Shown here in pieces: positions 11,304 through 20,099 of a stretch of DNA of 64,000 nucleotides; the stretch's first letter is position 1; each line of letters starts with the position of its first letter. A model generated the notes under the pieces. That model was not told the DNA's origin. It saw only the letters and a list, made by a program, of their open reading frames with translations, and ran no database searches. Origin of the DNA: Ferrovibrio sp046297895 (GTDB lineage: Bacteria; Pseudomonadota; Alphaproteobacteria; Ferrovibrionales; Ferrovibrionaceae); the NCBI RefSeq assembly GCF_046297895.1, contig NZ_JBKBHC010000009.1:124001-188000 (forward strand), in the 5' to 3' direction. Both the position numbers and the translations under genes were made by a program.

Positions 11304-12131
11304 TCATCGGCCCAGGTAGACCTCGATCACGCGCGGATCGTTCTGCACATGGTCGACGCTGCCTTCCGACAGCACGCTGCCCTCGTGCAGCACGGTGACG
11401 CGCGCACCGAGGTCGCGCACGAATTCCATGTCGTGTTCTACCACCACCAGCGTGCGTTCGCCCTTCAGCGACAGGATCAGGTCGGCAGTCTGTTTCGTCT
11501 CGGCATCGGTCATGCCAGCCACCGGCTCGTCGAGCAGGATCAACTGGGTGTCCTGCACCAGCAGCATGCCGATCTCCAGCCACTGCTTCTGGCCATGGCT
11601 GAGCGCGCCGGCGGAGTCGCGCAGCCTGGCGGCCATACCAACGGTGTCCAGCGCCCAGGCGATGCGGTCGAGCGCCTCGGAGTCCAGCCTTGCCGTAAGC
11701 GTGCGGAAAGAGCCGCGCGGCGCCTTGAGTGCCAGCTCAAAATTCTCGAACACCGTGAGGTTCTCAAACACCGTGGGCTTCTGGAACTTGCGACCGATGC
11801 CGAGATTGGCGATTTCGGTCTCGTCCAGCTTGGTCAGGTCGACGCGGCCGGCGAACAGCACCTCGCCCTCGTCAGGCCGGGTCTTGCCGGTGATGATGTC
11901 CATCATCGTGGTCTTGCCGGCACCGTTCGGGCCGATGATGGTGCGCAACTCGCCAGGCGCCACCATCAGGGCGAGGTTGTTGATCGCCCTGAAACCGTCA
12001 AAGGAGACGGTGACGCCGTCAAGATAGAGCTGCGTATCCGAGACGCGCGGTTTGTGTACCACGTCAGGCGAGATCCCGGCCGTGGCCGGCTCGATCAGCG
12101 GGGTGGGCAGCGGCATGGCTGGGCGCATCAT
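11304..12131 (-). CDS. urtD: Urea ABC transporter ATP-binding protein UrtD
   Basis: LivG-type ATPase of the urea importer. The 275-residue protein has a ~30-residue N-terminal extension, then Walker A GPNGAGKTT near residue 67, a modified signature LSHGQKQWLEIG (the H-for-G form usual in UrtD) and Walker B LILLDEPVAGM. The ATG overlaps the urtC stop by four bases, consistent with translational coupling. Confidence 0.95.
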   Translation of the reverse strand: MMRPAMPLPTPLIEPATAGISPDVVHKPRVSDTQLYLDGVTVSFDGFRAINNLALMVAPGELRTIIGPNGAGKTTMMDIITGKTRPDEGEVLFAGRVDLTKLDETEIANLGIGRKFQKPTVFENLTVFENFELALKAPRGSFRTLTARLDSEALDRIAWALDTVGMAARLRDSAGALSHGQKQWLEIGMLLVQDTQLILLDEPVAGMTDAETKQTADLILSLKGERTLVVVEHDMEFVRDLGARVTVLHEGSVLSEGSVDHVQNDPRVIEVYLGR

Positions 12132-13282
12132 TCAGCCGCCTTTTCTGACGGTACGGCGTAACTGCGCCGCTCGGCACGCCAGGCCTGCCACTGGCCGACC
12201 AGGCCGACGATACCCCTCGGGAAAAGCAGGGTGGAGGCGACGAACAGCGCGCCCAGCACGAACAGCCAGAGTTCGGGCGCGGCACCGGTGAGCCAGGTCT
12301 TCACCAGATTGATCAGCACGCCGCCCAGCACCGCGCCATACAACGTGCCGCGGCCGCCGACCGCCACCCAGATGGCGATCTCGATGGAATTGGCCGGCGA
12401 GAATTCGCTGGGATTGATGATGCCGACCTGCGGCACATAGAGGGCGCCGGCCAGCCCGGCCAGCAAAGCCGACAGCACAAAGGCAAAGAGCTTGGCCGAG
12501 GTGGGCGAATAGCCGAGGAAGCGCACGCGGCTTTCGGCATCGCGTACCGCCAGCAGCACGCGGCCAAGCTTGGAGCGGGTGACGAAACGGCAGAGCAGGA
12601 AGCACAATCCCAGACTGAGCACCGACGCCACGTACAATCCGATGCGCGTCTCGGGCGCCTGCACCGGAAAGCCGAGGATGTCCTTGAAATCGGTGAGGCC
12701 ATTATTGCCGCCGAAGCCCATGTCGTTGCGGAAGAAGGCGAGCAGCAGGGCAAAGGTCATCGCCTGCGTGACGATGGAGATGTAGACGCCGGTGACGCGC
12801 GAGCGGAAGGCAAACCAACCCAGCACCAACGCCAGCAGCCCCGGCACCAGGAACACCATCAGCAGCGCGAAGGGGAAGCTGTCGAAGCCGTACCAGTACC
12901 AGGGCAGCTCCTTCCAGTTCAGGAAGACCATGAAATCGGGCAGTTCGGGATGGCCATAGACGCCGCGCGCGCCGATCTGGCGCATCAAATACATGCCCAT
13001 GGCGTAGCCGCCGAGCGCGAAGAACGCGCCGTGCCCAAGGCTGAGGATGCCGGCATAGCCCCAGACGAGGTCGAGGCTGAGCGCTAGGATCGCGTAACAG
13101 GCGTATTTGCCCAATAGCGGGATCAGGTAACCTGGCAGATGCAGAGCCGAGCCGGATGACGGCAGCAGGTTCAGCAGCGGCACCAGTACGATCAGCACGA
13201 AGCCGATGGCTAGGAAAATCGCCCAGCCGCGCCTATCGAGCAGGGGCTTGGGCTGCGCCAGCGCTTTTAAATCGTCAAGCAT
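12128..13282 (-). CDS. urtC: Urea ABC transporter permease UrtC
   Basis: LivM-type inner-membrane permease, 384 residues with about ten hydrophobic segments. Family motifs include YAILALSLDLVWGYAGILSLGHGAFFALGGYA near residue 60 and the EAA-like loop VRDAESRVRFLGY. It also has the long periplasmic insert around residues 105-140 (YGHPELPDFMVFL) seen in UrtC. It overlaps urtB by 8 bases and urtD by 4. Confidence 0.95.
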   Translation of the reverse strand: MLDDLKALAQPKPLLDRRGWAIFLAIGFVLIVLVPLLNLLPSSGSALHLPGYLIPLLGKYACYAILALSLDLVWGYAGILSLGHGAFFALGGYAMGMYLMRQIGARGVYGHPELPDFMVFLNWKELPWYWYGFDSFPFALLMVFLVPGLLALVLGWFAFRSRVTGVYISIVTQAMTFALLLAFFRNDMGFGGNNGLTDFKDILGFPVQAPETRIGLYVASVLSLGLCFLLCRFVTRSKLGRVLLAVRDAESRVRFLGYSPTSAKLFAFVLSALLAGLAGALYVPQVGIINPSEFSPANSIEIAIWVAVGGRGTLYGAVLGGVLINLVKTWLTGAAPELWLFVLGALFVASTLLFPRGIVGLVGQWQAWRAERRSYAVPSEKAAE

Positions 13283-15206
13283 CTGCGGAGCGTCCCTTGG
13301 CGGCGAACAGCCCGCGTGGCCGTTTCTGGATGAACAGGATGATGCAGACCAGCACGACCACCTTGCCCAGCACGGCGCCGGCCACCGGTTCCAGCAGCTT
13401 GTTGACGATGCCCAGCGTCAGTGCCCCGACCAGCGTGCCCATCAGGTTGCCGACGCCACCAAACACCACGACCAGAAAGCTGTCGACGATGTAGATGGTG
13501 CCGAGATTGGGCGAGACATTGCCGATCTGGCTCAAGGCCACGCCGGCCATGCCCGCGATGCCCGACCCCAGGCCAAAGGTCAGCGCGTCGATGCGGGCGG
13601 TGGGAATGCCCATCACATCTGCCATAGCGCGGTTCTGCGTCACCGCGCGCATGTGCAGGCCAAAGCTGGTTCTGCGCAGAATCAGCGCGATTAGTCCCAG
13701 CACGGCGAAGCAGAAGACGATGATGTAGATGCGGTTCCAAGTGATGGCAAAGCCGCCGGCAATTTCCAGCGCGCCGGTCATCCATTCGGGATTGGCGACT
13801 TCCTTGTTCGGGGCACCGAAGATGGCACGCACCGCCTGCTGCAGGATCAGGCTGATGCCCCAGGTGGCCAGCATGGTTTCCAGCGGCCGGCCATAGAGAA
13901 ACCGGATCACGCTGCGCTCCAGCGCGATACCCACCAGGGCCGCCACCAGGAAGGCGACCGGCAAGGCGGCAATCAGGTAACCGCCGATCCAGCCGGGTGG
14001 CAGAAAGGCGCGGAAGATTTCCTGCGTCACATATGCCGAGTAGGCCCCCAGCATGATCATCTCGCCATGGGCCATGTTGATGATACCCATCACGCCGAAG
14101 GTGATGGCGAGCCCGACGGCAGCCAGCAGCAGCACAGAACCGAGCGAAATGCCCTGCACCAGGTTTTCGGCATAGCCATAAAGCTGGAGCTTGAACTGCA
14201 GTTTGCCAAAAGCCGCGTTCAATGCCGCCTTCACATCCGGATCGCTCTCCTGGTTCAATCGCGCCTGCAGCTGGGCGCGTACCCGCAGGTCGGAGGAGCC
14301 GCTCAGCGTCTGGATCGCCAGCAGGCGCCGAGTCTTGTCGGCATCGGCCAGATCGACAGCGGCCAGGCTGAGGGCCATGGCCTGCTTGGCGTCGCCATTG
14401 GTCTCTCTTGCATGGGCCTCGCGCAGAAGGGTAATGGCGTCCGGGGTGGCGCCATCGAGCAGCGCGTTCGCCGCCGCGCGGCGCTGGGCCGGATCGGGAC
14501 TGGACAAACCGAGCCGGCCGACCGCCTGGCGCAGCACGTTTCGCAGATTGTTGTTGACAAAGATCACGTCCAGATCGCCCGACGACACGATGCCGAGTTT
14601 CTCCTGCGTCACCGCATCGGTCAGCGCCTGGTCGTTGCCGCTGACATTGCCGATCACCACGGCGCCGTCGCTCTTGCGCTGGAACAGCCGGCCATCCGCC
14701 AAGGCGCGGAACACAGGAATGGCACGCGGATCATTCAGTTCGGTCAGGGCATCGATCGCCTTGGCCTTGTCGGCAAAATTGTCCGCCTTCAGTGCAGTTA
14801 TAGCCCCGGCAAAGTCGAGTGGCCCGGATTTCTGCGCTGCGCCAGCATCGCCAAGCAGCGCGCGGGCATCGTCGGACAATGCGATTGGCTGCAGGTCTTC
14901 TGGCCGGGCCATGTCTTCGATGTCGCCGGTGGCGGCATTGGTGACGACGATCATCTCGCCGTCCTTCTCGCCAAGCACCACGGCATTGTCTGCCAGCCGC
15001 AGATAGAGCCTGCCCTGGGCCAGCGCGGCCAGGGCGGCCTTGGCTTTTTCGTCGTCGCTGGCGACGAGCGCCGCGATGGCGGGCCTGGGATCGCTTTCAG
15101 CCAGGCCGGCCAGCGTATCGGCCAGAGTCTGGGCATGGGCGGGCCGCATCACGGCCAGCAGCGCCAGCATCAGCGCGACCATCACGATAGGCAGGAAACG
15201 GTTCAT
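13275..15206 (-). CDS. urtB: Urea ABC transporter permease UrtB
   Basis: LivH-type permease with the long N-terminal extension typical of UrtB. The 643-residue protein has a signal-like segment (about residues 4-25, ending AHA), a ~320-residue extracytoplasmic Ala-rich helical domain, and a C-terminal membrane domain starting near SLGSVLLLAAVGLAITFGVMG, with MAHGEMIMLGAY and a loop like MRAVTQNRAMADVMGI. The ATG at 15206 starts the signal sequence; a longer open frame (to 15335) runs through the hairpin region and is rejected. Confidence 0.94.
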   Translation of the reverse strand: MNRFLPIVMVALMLALLAVMRPAHAQTLADTLAGLAESDPRPAIAALVASDDEKAKAALAALAQGRLYLRLADNAVVLGEKDGEMIVVTNAATGDIEDMARPEDLQPIALSDDARALLGDAGAAQKSGPLDFAGAITALKADNFADKAKAIDALTELNDPRAIPVFRALADGRLFQRKSDGAVVIGNVSGNDQALTDAVTQEKLGIVSSGDLDVIFVNNNLRNVLRQAVGRLGLSSPDPAQRRAAANALLDGATPDAITLLREAHARETNGDAKQAMALSLAAVDLADADKTRRLLAIQTLSGSSDLRVRAQLQARLNQESDPDVKAALNAAFGKLQFKLQLYGYAENLVQGISLGSVLLLAAVGLAITFGVMGIINMAHGEMIMLGAYSAYVTQEIFRAFLPPGWIGGYLIAALPVAFLVAALVGIALERSVIRFLYGRPLETMLATWGISLILQQAVRAIFGAPNKEVANPEWMTGALEIAGGFAITWNRIYIIVFCFAVLGLIALILRRTSFGLHMRAVTQNRAMADVMGIPTARIDALTFGLGSGIAGMAGVALSQIGNVSPNLGTIYIVDSFLVVVFGGVGNLMGTLVGALTLGIVNKLLEPVAGAVLGKVVVLVCIILFIQKRPRGLFAAKGRSADA

Positions 15207-15289
15207 CGACACCAGATGCTCTGCGAGTTTTGAAGACGGAACGGTTTTTATGATTGTTCTGGCAACGGAGTCTGTCTTGAGGGCGGTGC

Positions 15290-15327
15290 CGGCCCCTTCC
15301 CGCGTTGCAAAACGTAGGAAGGGGCCG
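15290..15327 (-). promoter_or_regulatory. Intercistronic stem-loop between urtA and urtB
   Basis: Perfect 11-bp inverted repeat (CGGCCCCTTCC at 15290-15300, its complement at 15317-15327) around a 16-base loop that can itself form a small CGTT/AACG stem. No T-tract follows on the minus strand, so it looks more like an mRNA-stabilising or processing hairpin that would favour the binding-protein message than a terminator. Confidence 0.6.
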
Positions 15328-15348
15328 ATCGCCATTACGTCACGCCGC

Positions 15349-16641
15349 TCAGTTGGTCAGCGCCGCGTATTTCGGCTTCTCGCAGTTCCCGCAAACCCAC
15401 GGGAAAGTCCAGTCCGCGGTCAGCTTGGCGCTTTCCGGGATATATTTCGACCAGGCGTCAGCCTTCACCGGGCCCTTGGTCTGCCAGACGATGTTGAACT
15501 GGCCGTCCGGGCGGATCTCGCCGATCATCACCGGCTTGGACAGGTGATGGTTGGTGTTCATCACCGCGGTGAAACCCGACGGCGCCTTGACCTTCTGGCC
15601 ATACATGGCCTGCCGCACGGCATCCACATTGGTGGTGCCTGCCTGGGCAACGGCCTGCGCCCACATCTTGAAGCCGATATAGGTGGCTTCCATCGGGTCG
15701 TTGGTGACGCGCTTGTCGTTCTTGATGAAGGTCTTCCACTGCTTGATGAAAGCGTCGTTGACCGGGTTCTTCACCGACTGGAAATAGTTCCAGGCGGCCA
15801 GATGGCCGACCAGGTTCTTGGTGTCGATGCCGGCCAGTTCTTCCTCGCCGACCGAGAAGGCCACCACCGGGATGTCGGAGGCCTTGATGCCCGCGTTGGC
15901 CAGTTCCTTGTAGAACGGCACGTTGGCATCGCCGTTGATGGTGGAGACCACGGCGGTCTTCTTGCCGGCCGAGGCGAACTTCTTGATATCCGCCACGATG
16001 GTCTGCCAGTCGCTGTGACCAAACGGCGTGTAGTTGATCATGATGTCTTCCTGCTTCACGCCTTTCGACTTCAGGAAGGCCTCAAGAATCTTGTTGGTGG
16101 TGCGCGGATAGACGTAGTCGGTGCCGGCCAGGACCCAGCGCTTCACCTCGCCGCCGTCCTTGCCCATCAGGTATTCCACCGCCGGGATGGCCTGCTGGTT
16201 CGGCGCGGCACCGGTGTAGAACACGTTCTTCGAGCTTTCCTCGCCCTCATACTGGACGGGGTAGAACAGCATGCTGTTCAGTTCCTCGAAAACCGGCAGC
16301 ACGGACTTGCGCGACACCGAGGTCCAGCAGCCGAACACCACCGCAACCTTTTCCTTCGAGATCAACTCGCGCGCCTTCTCGGCAAAGAGCGGCCAGTTGG
16401 AGGCCGGATCGACCACCACGGCCTCGACCTTCTTGCCGAGCAGGCCGCCCTTCTTGTTGATGTCGTCGACCATCATCAGGACGGTGTCCTTCAGGGTCGT
16501 CTCCGAGATGGCCATGGTGCCGGACAGCGAATGCAGGACGCCGACCTTGATCGTCTCCTGCGCCTGGGCGCCCTGGCTGGCAAAGGCGGCCGCCCCAAGC
16601 ATCGCGCCTGCTGCGGCCACGGTCCGCATGAATTTGCTCAT
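15349..16641 (-). CDS. urtA: Urea ABC transporter substrate-binding protein UrtA
   Basis: Periplasmic urea-binding protein of the amide-binding (FmdD/UrtA) family. The 430-residue precursor starts with a signal peptide ending around SQGAQAQE, then KVGVLHSLSGTMAISETTLKD, the conserved VVFGCWTSVSRKSVLPVFEE segment and FYPVQYEGEESSKNVFYTGAAPNQQ, all typical of UrtA. The ATG at 16641 is preceded by GGAGAGGAAGAGA. It is the first gene of the urtABCDE-ureABCEFG run and lies directly behind a sigma-54 promoter. Confidence 0.96.
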   Translation of the reverse strand: MSKFMRTVAAAGAMLGAAAFASQGAQAQETIKVGVLHSLSGTMAISETTLKDTVLMMVDDINKKGGLLGKKVEAVVVDPASNWPLFAEKARELISKEKVAVVFGCWTSVSRKSVLPVFEELNSMLFYPVQYEGEESSKNVFYTGAAPNQQAIPAVEYLMGKDGGEVKRWVLAGTDYVYPRTTNKILEAFLKSKGVKQEDIMINYTPFGHSDWQTIVADIKKFASAGKKTAVVSTINGDANVPFYKELANAGIKASDIPVVAFSVGEEELAGIDTKNLVGHLAAWNYFQSVKNPVNDAFIKQWKTFIKNDKRVTNDPMEATYIGFKMWAQAVAQAGTTNVDAVRQAMYGQKVKAPSGFTAVMNTNHHLSKPVMIGEIRPDGQFNIVWQTKGPVKADAWSKYIPESAKLTADWTFPWVCGNCEKPKYAALTN

Positions 16642-16703
16642 TCTCTTCCTCTCCTGCTTTGGGTCTGGCCCCCCCATGGGCTCAGCCGCACAGGTCAGGA
16701 TTG

Positions 16704-16718
16704 GCAAGGAGCGTGCCA
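16704..16718 (-). promoter_or_regulatory. Sigma-54 (RpoN) -24/-12 promoter of urtA
   Basis: On the minus strand the sequence reads TGGCACG-CTCC-TTGC, an exact match to the RpoN consensus TGGCACG-N4-TTGC with the invariant GG and GC at -24/-12. It lies 62 bases upstream of the urtA ATG, giving an expected leader of about 50 bases. RpoN with NtrC-type activation is a known mode of control for urea uptake and urease genes. I did not find a clear NtrC enhancer upstream. The rest of the 303-base gap 16642-16944 is AT-richer and shows nothing else I can name. Confidence 0.85.
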
Positions 16719-16944
16719 AGGCCGGAATGTCGTTAGGGCATGATCCGATACCTTGGATAATGCGCTGATTCCGCGCCGCAATATGACAGGGCCCGGTTTG
16801 TGGATGGATTACTACCCGGATGATTCCACAGCGATCTTGTGAACTACTTGGCCGCGCAGTTGCCTATATTTTAATCCAATACCACTTAAAAACAGGCAGA
16901 GATCAAAATTCAGGCAGAGAAACAGGCCGGGTAGCGCAACACCA

Positions 16945-17832
16945 TCAGAAATGCCAATGCCGTGGCATGGCCGCCACCCGGCCCAGACCGGGGCGCAGGG
17001 CAGCCCATAACAGGCCGAAATGGCGACGCAAGCGGGCGGGTTCACGATCAAGCAGCCGCAGCAGCAGCAAATCTTCGATCACCGTAACGGCCCATAGGCT
17101 GCCCTCAGGCAGCGCATTTGCAGGCAGCAGATCGCGCAACCGGTCTCGCGCAGCCGCCGGTTCAGGCAAGCGGGCCAGAATCAGGCCCTGAGCCACGGCG
17201 CCATCGAAGCCGGCCGAATGGTGCAATGCCGGCAGGCCGGGCTCGTCCAGCCTGGCGGCATCATGCCAGATCAGGCGACCATCATGCCGCAGCTGCCAGC
17301 GATCGAACAGCGCGCCGGCGTCGAAACGCTCGCCGCGCGCAATCCGTCCGAATACGGTGATGTCGCCGGCCAGCAGCCGCGCATCATGCTGCAGATCGAT
17401 TCCGACATCGCGGCGCAACCGCGCGCCAGCGAACAGTATGGTCTCCTGCGGCAGCCATTCCAGCACTGCGCCGGCCTCGACCGAAAGCGCGATGGCGATA
17501 TCGGCCGCCTGGCTGCCGGTCTCGGCGCGGTAGATCTTTTCAGCAGCCTGCGGCGTGCACAATGCATCCGCACCCGCCGCCACGCTGACGCCCAGCCGCA
17601 GACGGTCGCCGCCGGTGAGGCCGCCGGCGGTGGTGACCAGCACCGCCGTGAAAGCCTCGCCTGGATCAGGCGCCGGCATCAGGGCGCGGCAGGGGTCATG
17701 CTGGTAGAGATCGGCGATGCGGCTGAGTCGGCCGGTCGCGCCCATTGCCATGGCCGGCGGCGCGATGCGCAGTTCCAGCACGCCATCAGCCCTCTGAAGG
17801 CGCGGCGCATCACCGGTAATCGCCGCCGCCAT
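16945..17832 (-). CDS. ureD: Urease accessory protein UreD/UreH
   Basis: Scaffold that binds apo-urease and recruits UreF and UreG for nickel loading. The 295-residue protein shows family motifs: TTAGGLTGGDRL near residue 67, TPQAAEKIYR, LEWLPQETILFAGARL near 124 and GDITVFGRIARGE. It is separated from the other accessory genes by the whole urtABCDE-ureABC block but keeps the same orientation, starting 6 bases after the RmlC-like gene. It ends 303 bases before urtA, so it probably has a different promoter from the main urea operon. Confidence 0.93.
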   Translation of the reverse strand: MAAAITGDAPRLQRADGVLELRIAPPAMAMGATGRLSRIADLYQHDPCRALMPAPDPGEAFTAVLVTTAGGLTGGDRLRLGVSVAAGADALCTPQAAEKIYRAETGSQAADIAIALSVEAGAVLEWLPQETILFAGARLRRDVGIDLQHDARLLAGDITVFGRIARGERFDAGALFDRWQLRHDGRLIWHDAARLDEPGLPALHHSAGFDGAVAQGLILARLPEPAAARDRLRDLLPANALPEGSLWAVTVIEDLLLLRLLDREPARLRRHFGLLWAALRPGLGRVAAMPRHWHF

Positions 17833-17838
17833 GGCGGA

Positions 17839-18393
17839 TCAGAGCAGATCGGGCTGGTCGGCCAGCATCGGCTGGTCGACATCCTCGGCCGGCACGACCG
17901 CATCGGCCGGCCGCACCGGCCATGCCAGCCCCAGCGCCGGGTCGCGCCAGTTGATGCCGCGCTCCAGTTCAGGCTCGAAGCTGGCGCTGGTCTTGACCAA
18001 AACCTCCACTGCCGGCTCCAGACTGCACCAGCCGAGGGCGAATCCCTGCATGGCATAGAGCTGCTCGGCGCCCATGTAGGAAATCACGGCCTGCATTGCC
18101 CGGCCAAAGGTGGAAGAGGATTTACGCACATCGATGGCGACGACATGGATGCTGCCGCGCAGCACGCGCACCAGCATGGCCTGGGTGCCGGGGGCGATCT
18201 GGTACCGCGGGCCGCGCACCGTGCCGATCTTGTCGGCATAATGGATATAGTCTTCCACGAAACGGTCATGGATGCCGATCTGGCCCATATGCTGCTCGCT
18301 GTAGATCGGACTCGACCAGCCCTCGCCCAGCATCAGGGTGGGCGCGCGCATCAGCAGGCAACCGGGCAGGACGGGTTGGGCGATCTGGAACAT
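17839..18393 (-). CDS. RmlC-like cupin (dTDP-4-dehydrorhamnose 3,5-epimerase family), catalytic residues replaced
   Basis: A 184-residue protein with the RmlC fold pattern from end to end (PVLPGCLLMRAP, RFVEDYIHYA, VRVLRGSIHVVAIDVRK, INWRDPALGLAWP). The residues that do chemistry in RmlC are changed: the His of RGLHFQ is Arg63 in RGPRYQ, the Lys of KLVRV is Met73, and the Tyr before the KT motif is Val133. Epimerase activity is therefore unlikely; a sugar-binding or structural role is possible. It directly precedes ureD (6-base gap). No other rhamnose genes are present. A second, broken copy of its 3' part lies at 20441-20536. Confidence 0.75.
   Translation of the reverse strand: MFQIAQPVLPGCLLMRAPTLMLGEGWSSPIYSEQHMGQIGIHDRFVEDYIHYADKIGTVRGPRYQIAPGTQAMLVRVLRGSIHVVAIDVRKSSSTFGRAMQAVISYMGAEQLYAMQGFALGWCSLEPAVEVLVKTSASFEPELERGINWRDPALGLAWPVRPADAVVPAEDVDQPMLADQPDLL
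17921..18016. repeat. Direct repeat copy A (inside the RmlC-like gene)
   Basis: This 96-base stretch of the RmlC-like gene (codons about 127-158) is repeated in the same orientation at 20441-20536 with 88 identical bases by my hand alignment. The two copies bracket the inverse autotransporter gene. Confidence 0.85.
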
Positions 18394-18404
18394 GGCGGGC
18401 CGGA

Positions 18405-18441
18405 CAAAAAGATAAGGGCCCTCATCATCGATAAGGGCCCT
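18405..18441 (-). terminator. Rho-independent terminator of the autotransporter gene
   Basis: Two copies of AGGGCCCT (18415-18422 and 18434-18441, each self-complementary) form an 8-bp stem with an 11-base loop. On the minus strand the stem is followed by TATCTTTTT. The site lies between the autotransporter stop (18477) and the start of the RmlC-like gene (18393). Confidence 0.7.
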
Positions 18442-18476
18442 GCTCTTGGCAAGACGCAGGAACGTCTCACCTCATA

Positions 18477-20099
18477 TTACGGACAGGTCGTGCCGTTGGT
18501 GAAACCGATGCTGCCACTGGCCGGTGTGCCGTTGCAGGCGCCGGAGCCGCGAATATTGCCGGTCGAGCCGGCATTGATGACGGTTCCGGCACCGACCCAC
18601 ACCATATTGTTTGTCGTGCCGCCTGAAGCACTGATGCTGTTGTTCGCCACCGTTATGGAGGGGGAGCCGACATTCGCGGCCAACGCCGTGATCGTCGTGG
18701 CCGCCCCACTGCCGGTTGCCGTGAGCGTATTGCCGCGCACCACGGCACTGACGTTATTGCCAAGCGTCAAGGCAACGCCCCCATTGGCGCCACTCTGGGT
18801 CACGGTGATCGTATTGTTGCTGATCGTTGCGTTGCTCACGCCATCCGCAACCAAGACAGCGCGACCGCCGGTGCCGCCACTGAAGGCATTGGTGACCGTC
18901 AGGTTGGAGACCGTGCCCCCGCTATTGACCTGAACCGTGGACCCCAGGTTGCTGGCATTGACCGTTGCGCCGGTACTGACCGAGGCGAGGCGACCCGAGG
19001 CGCTACGCACCGTGACGGCACCGGTCAGCGTCTGGCCGGTGGCCAGGCTGACGGTGTTGGTCGTGTTGAATGTGCCGGACAGCAGGACCGTTGAATTGTT
19101 GCCGGCATTGGTGACGGCCGTAGCGAGGTTGGCGCCGCTGGTGCTGGCGCTGTTCAGCACTGTAAGACTGCCGCCATTGGCCGTCTGCGTCGCCGTTTCA
19201 GGTGCGCCGAAGGCACCTGACCGGCTGACGATATCGATGTCGCGCACCACCGGATCGGCCATGCGGCGCTCCATGGGCATGAGCTGCGACGCGCTCCTGC
19301 CGAAGCTCTGCAGCGGGATGCGCAGCCGGGCCGAGAGGAACCCCTGGCTGCCGCGCGGATCGTCATGCTGCCATTCCGCGCCCAGGCTGAGGCGCGCGCC
19401 GTCCCACAGGCCAGGCACCGCGTCGAACACCATTTCGGCCCGCAGGCGCGGGCCCTGTACGTCGGGCACGGCATCGTCGTCGCCGGTGAAACGGTAGCCG
19501 CCGGCATAAAGGCGGAGCTGCTGCGCTGCTTCCGAATCGAAGAAGGGCAGCCGCCAGCCGATTTCGGCATCGAAGCCGCTCAGGCTGCGCTCCTCGCCGC
19601 CGCGGAAGATCACGTTGGTGCCGGAAACCTCGGCGGTGTTGAGGGCATCGACCTGATGGCTGCGCCGCCCCTGCGGCAGATAGGCGTTGGCGCGCAGGTC
19701 CCAGTCCAGCGACAGGGCCTCGAAGCCCAGCGTCACCTGGCTGAAGTAATTCTCCAGCTCGCTCTTGCGGCGGTCGAAATAGGCATAGGCGCCGAGGTTC
19801 CAGCCGCTTTCCAGCATGTGGCGCAGGCCGAGGCCGAAATTGCCTTCCAGGCCGTCGCTGTCGTCCATGCGGGTGCGCAGGCTGGTGAACAGCAGGGTCG
19901 TGCCGTCCTGCGCCAGCGGGACGAACAGATCCGCCTCGCCCAGGTTGCGCTTGGTGCCTGTCTTGCCTTCAACATCGATATGCGGAGTCCATTTGGGCGC
20001 ACGCTCGGCCGGCTGGCTCGTTGCTGCCGCAGGCAGCAGCATGATCGCGATCGCAGCGATCGCGAGGCTCCCGACCCATTGCATACGATGATAAGCCAC
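18477..20099 (-). CDS. Inverse autotransporter with beta-helix-like passenger
   Basis: Predicted outer-membrane protein of 540 residues. After a signal peptide ending around AAATSQ, residues ~30-290 match the inverse autotransporter barrel of intimin/invasin type: GKTGTKRNLGEADLFVPLAQ, repeated Gly/aromatic strands such as YAYFDRRKSELENYFSQVTLG, and the closing segment ERRMADPVVRDIDIV. The passenger (~300-540) is Ser/Thr/Asn/Gly-rich with short repeats such as NNTITV and GNTLTATG, as in right-handed beta-helices, and ends with two cysteines 18 apart. Ig-like or LysM domains are absent. The GTG at 20099 follows GGGAGGG; an ATG at 20084 or 20135 is possible. Confidence 0.8.
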   Translation of the reverse strand: MAYHRMQWVGSLAIAAIAIMLLPAAATSQPAERAPKWTPHIDVEGKTGTKRNLGEADLFVPLAQDGTTLLFTSLRTRMDDSDGLEGNFGLGLRHMLESGWNLGAYAYFDRRKSELENYFSQVTLGFEALSLDWDLRANAYLPQGRRSHQVDALNTAEVSGTNVIFRGGEERSLSGFDAEIGWRLPFFDSEAAQQLRLYAGGYRFTGDDDAVPDVQGPRLRAEMVFDAVPGLWDGARLSLGAEWQHDDPRGSQGFLSARLRIPLQSFGRSASQLMPMERRMADPVVRDIDIVSRSGAFGAPETATQTANGGSLTVLNSASTSGANLATAVTNAGNNSTVLLSGTFNTTNTVSLATGQTLTGAVTVRSASGRLASVSTGATVNASNLGSTVQVNSGGTVSNLTVTNAFSGGTGGRAVLVADGVSNATISNNTITVTQSGANGGVALTLGNNVSAVVRGNTLTATGSGAATTITALAANVGSPSITVANNSISASGGTTNNMVWVGAGTVINAGSTGNIRGSGACNGTPASGSIGFTNGTTCP

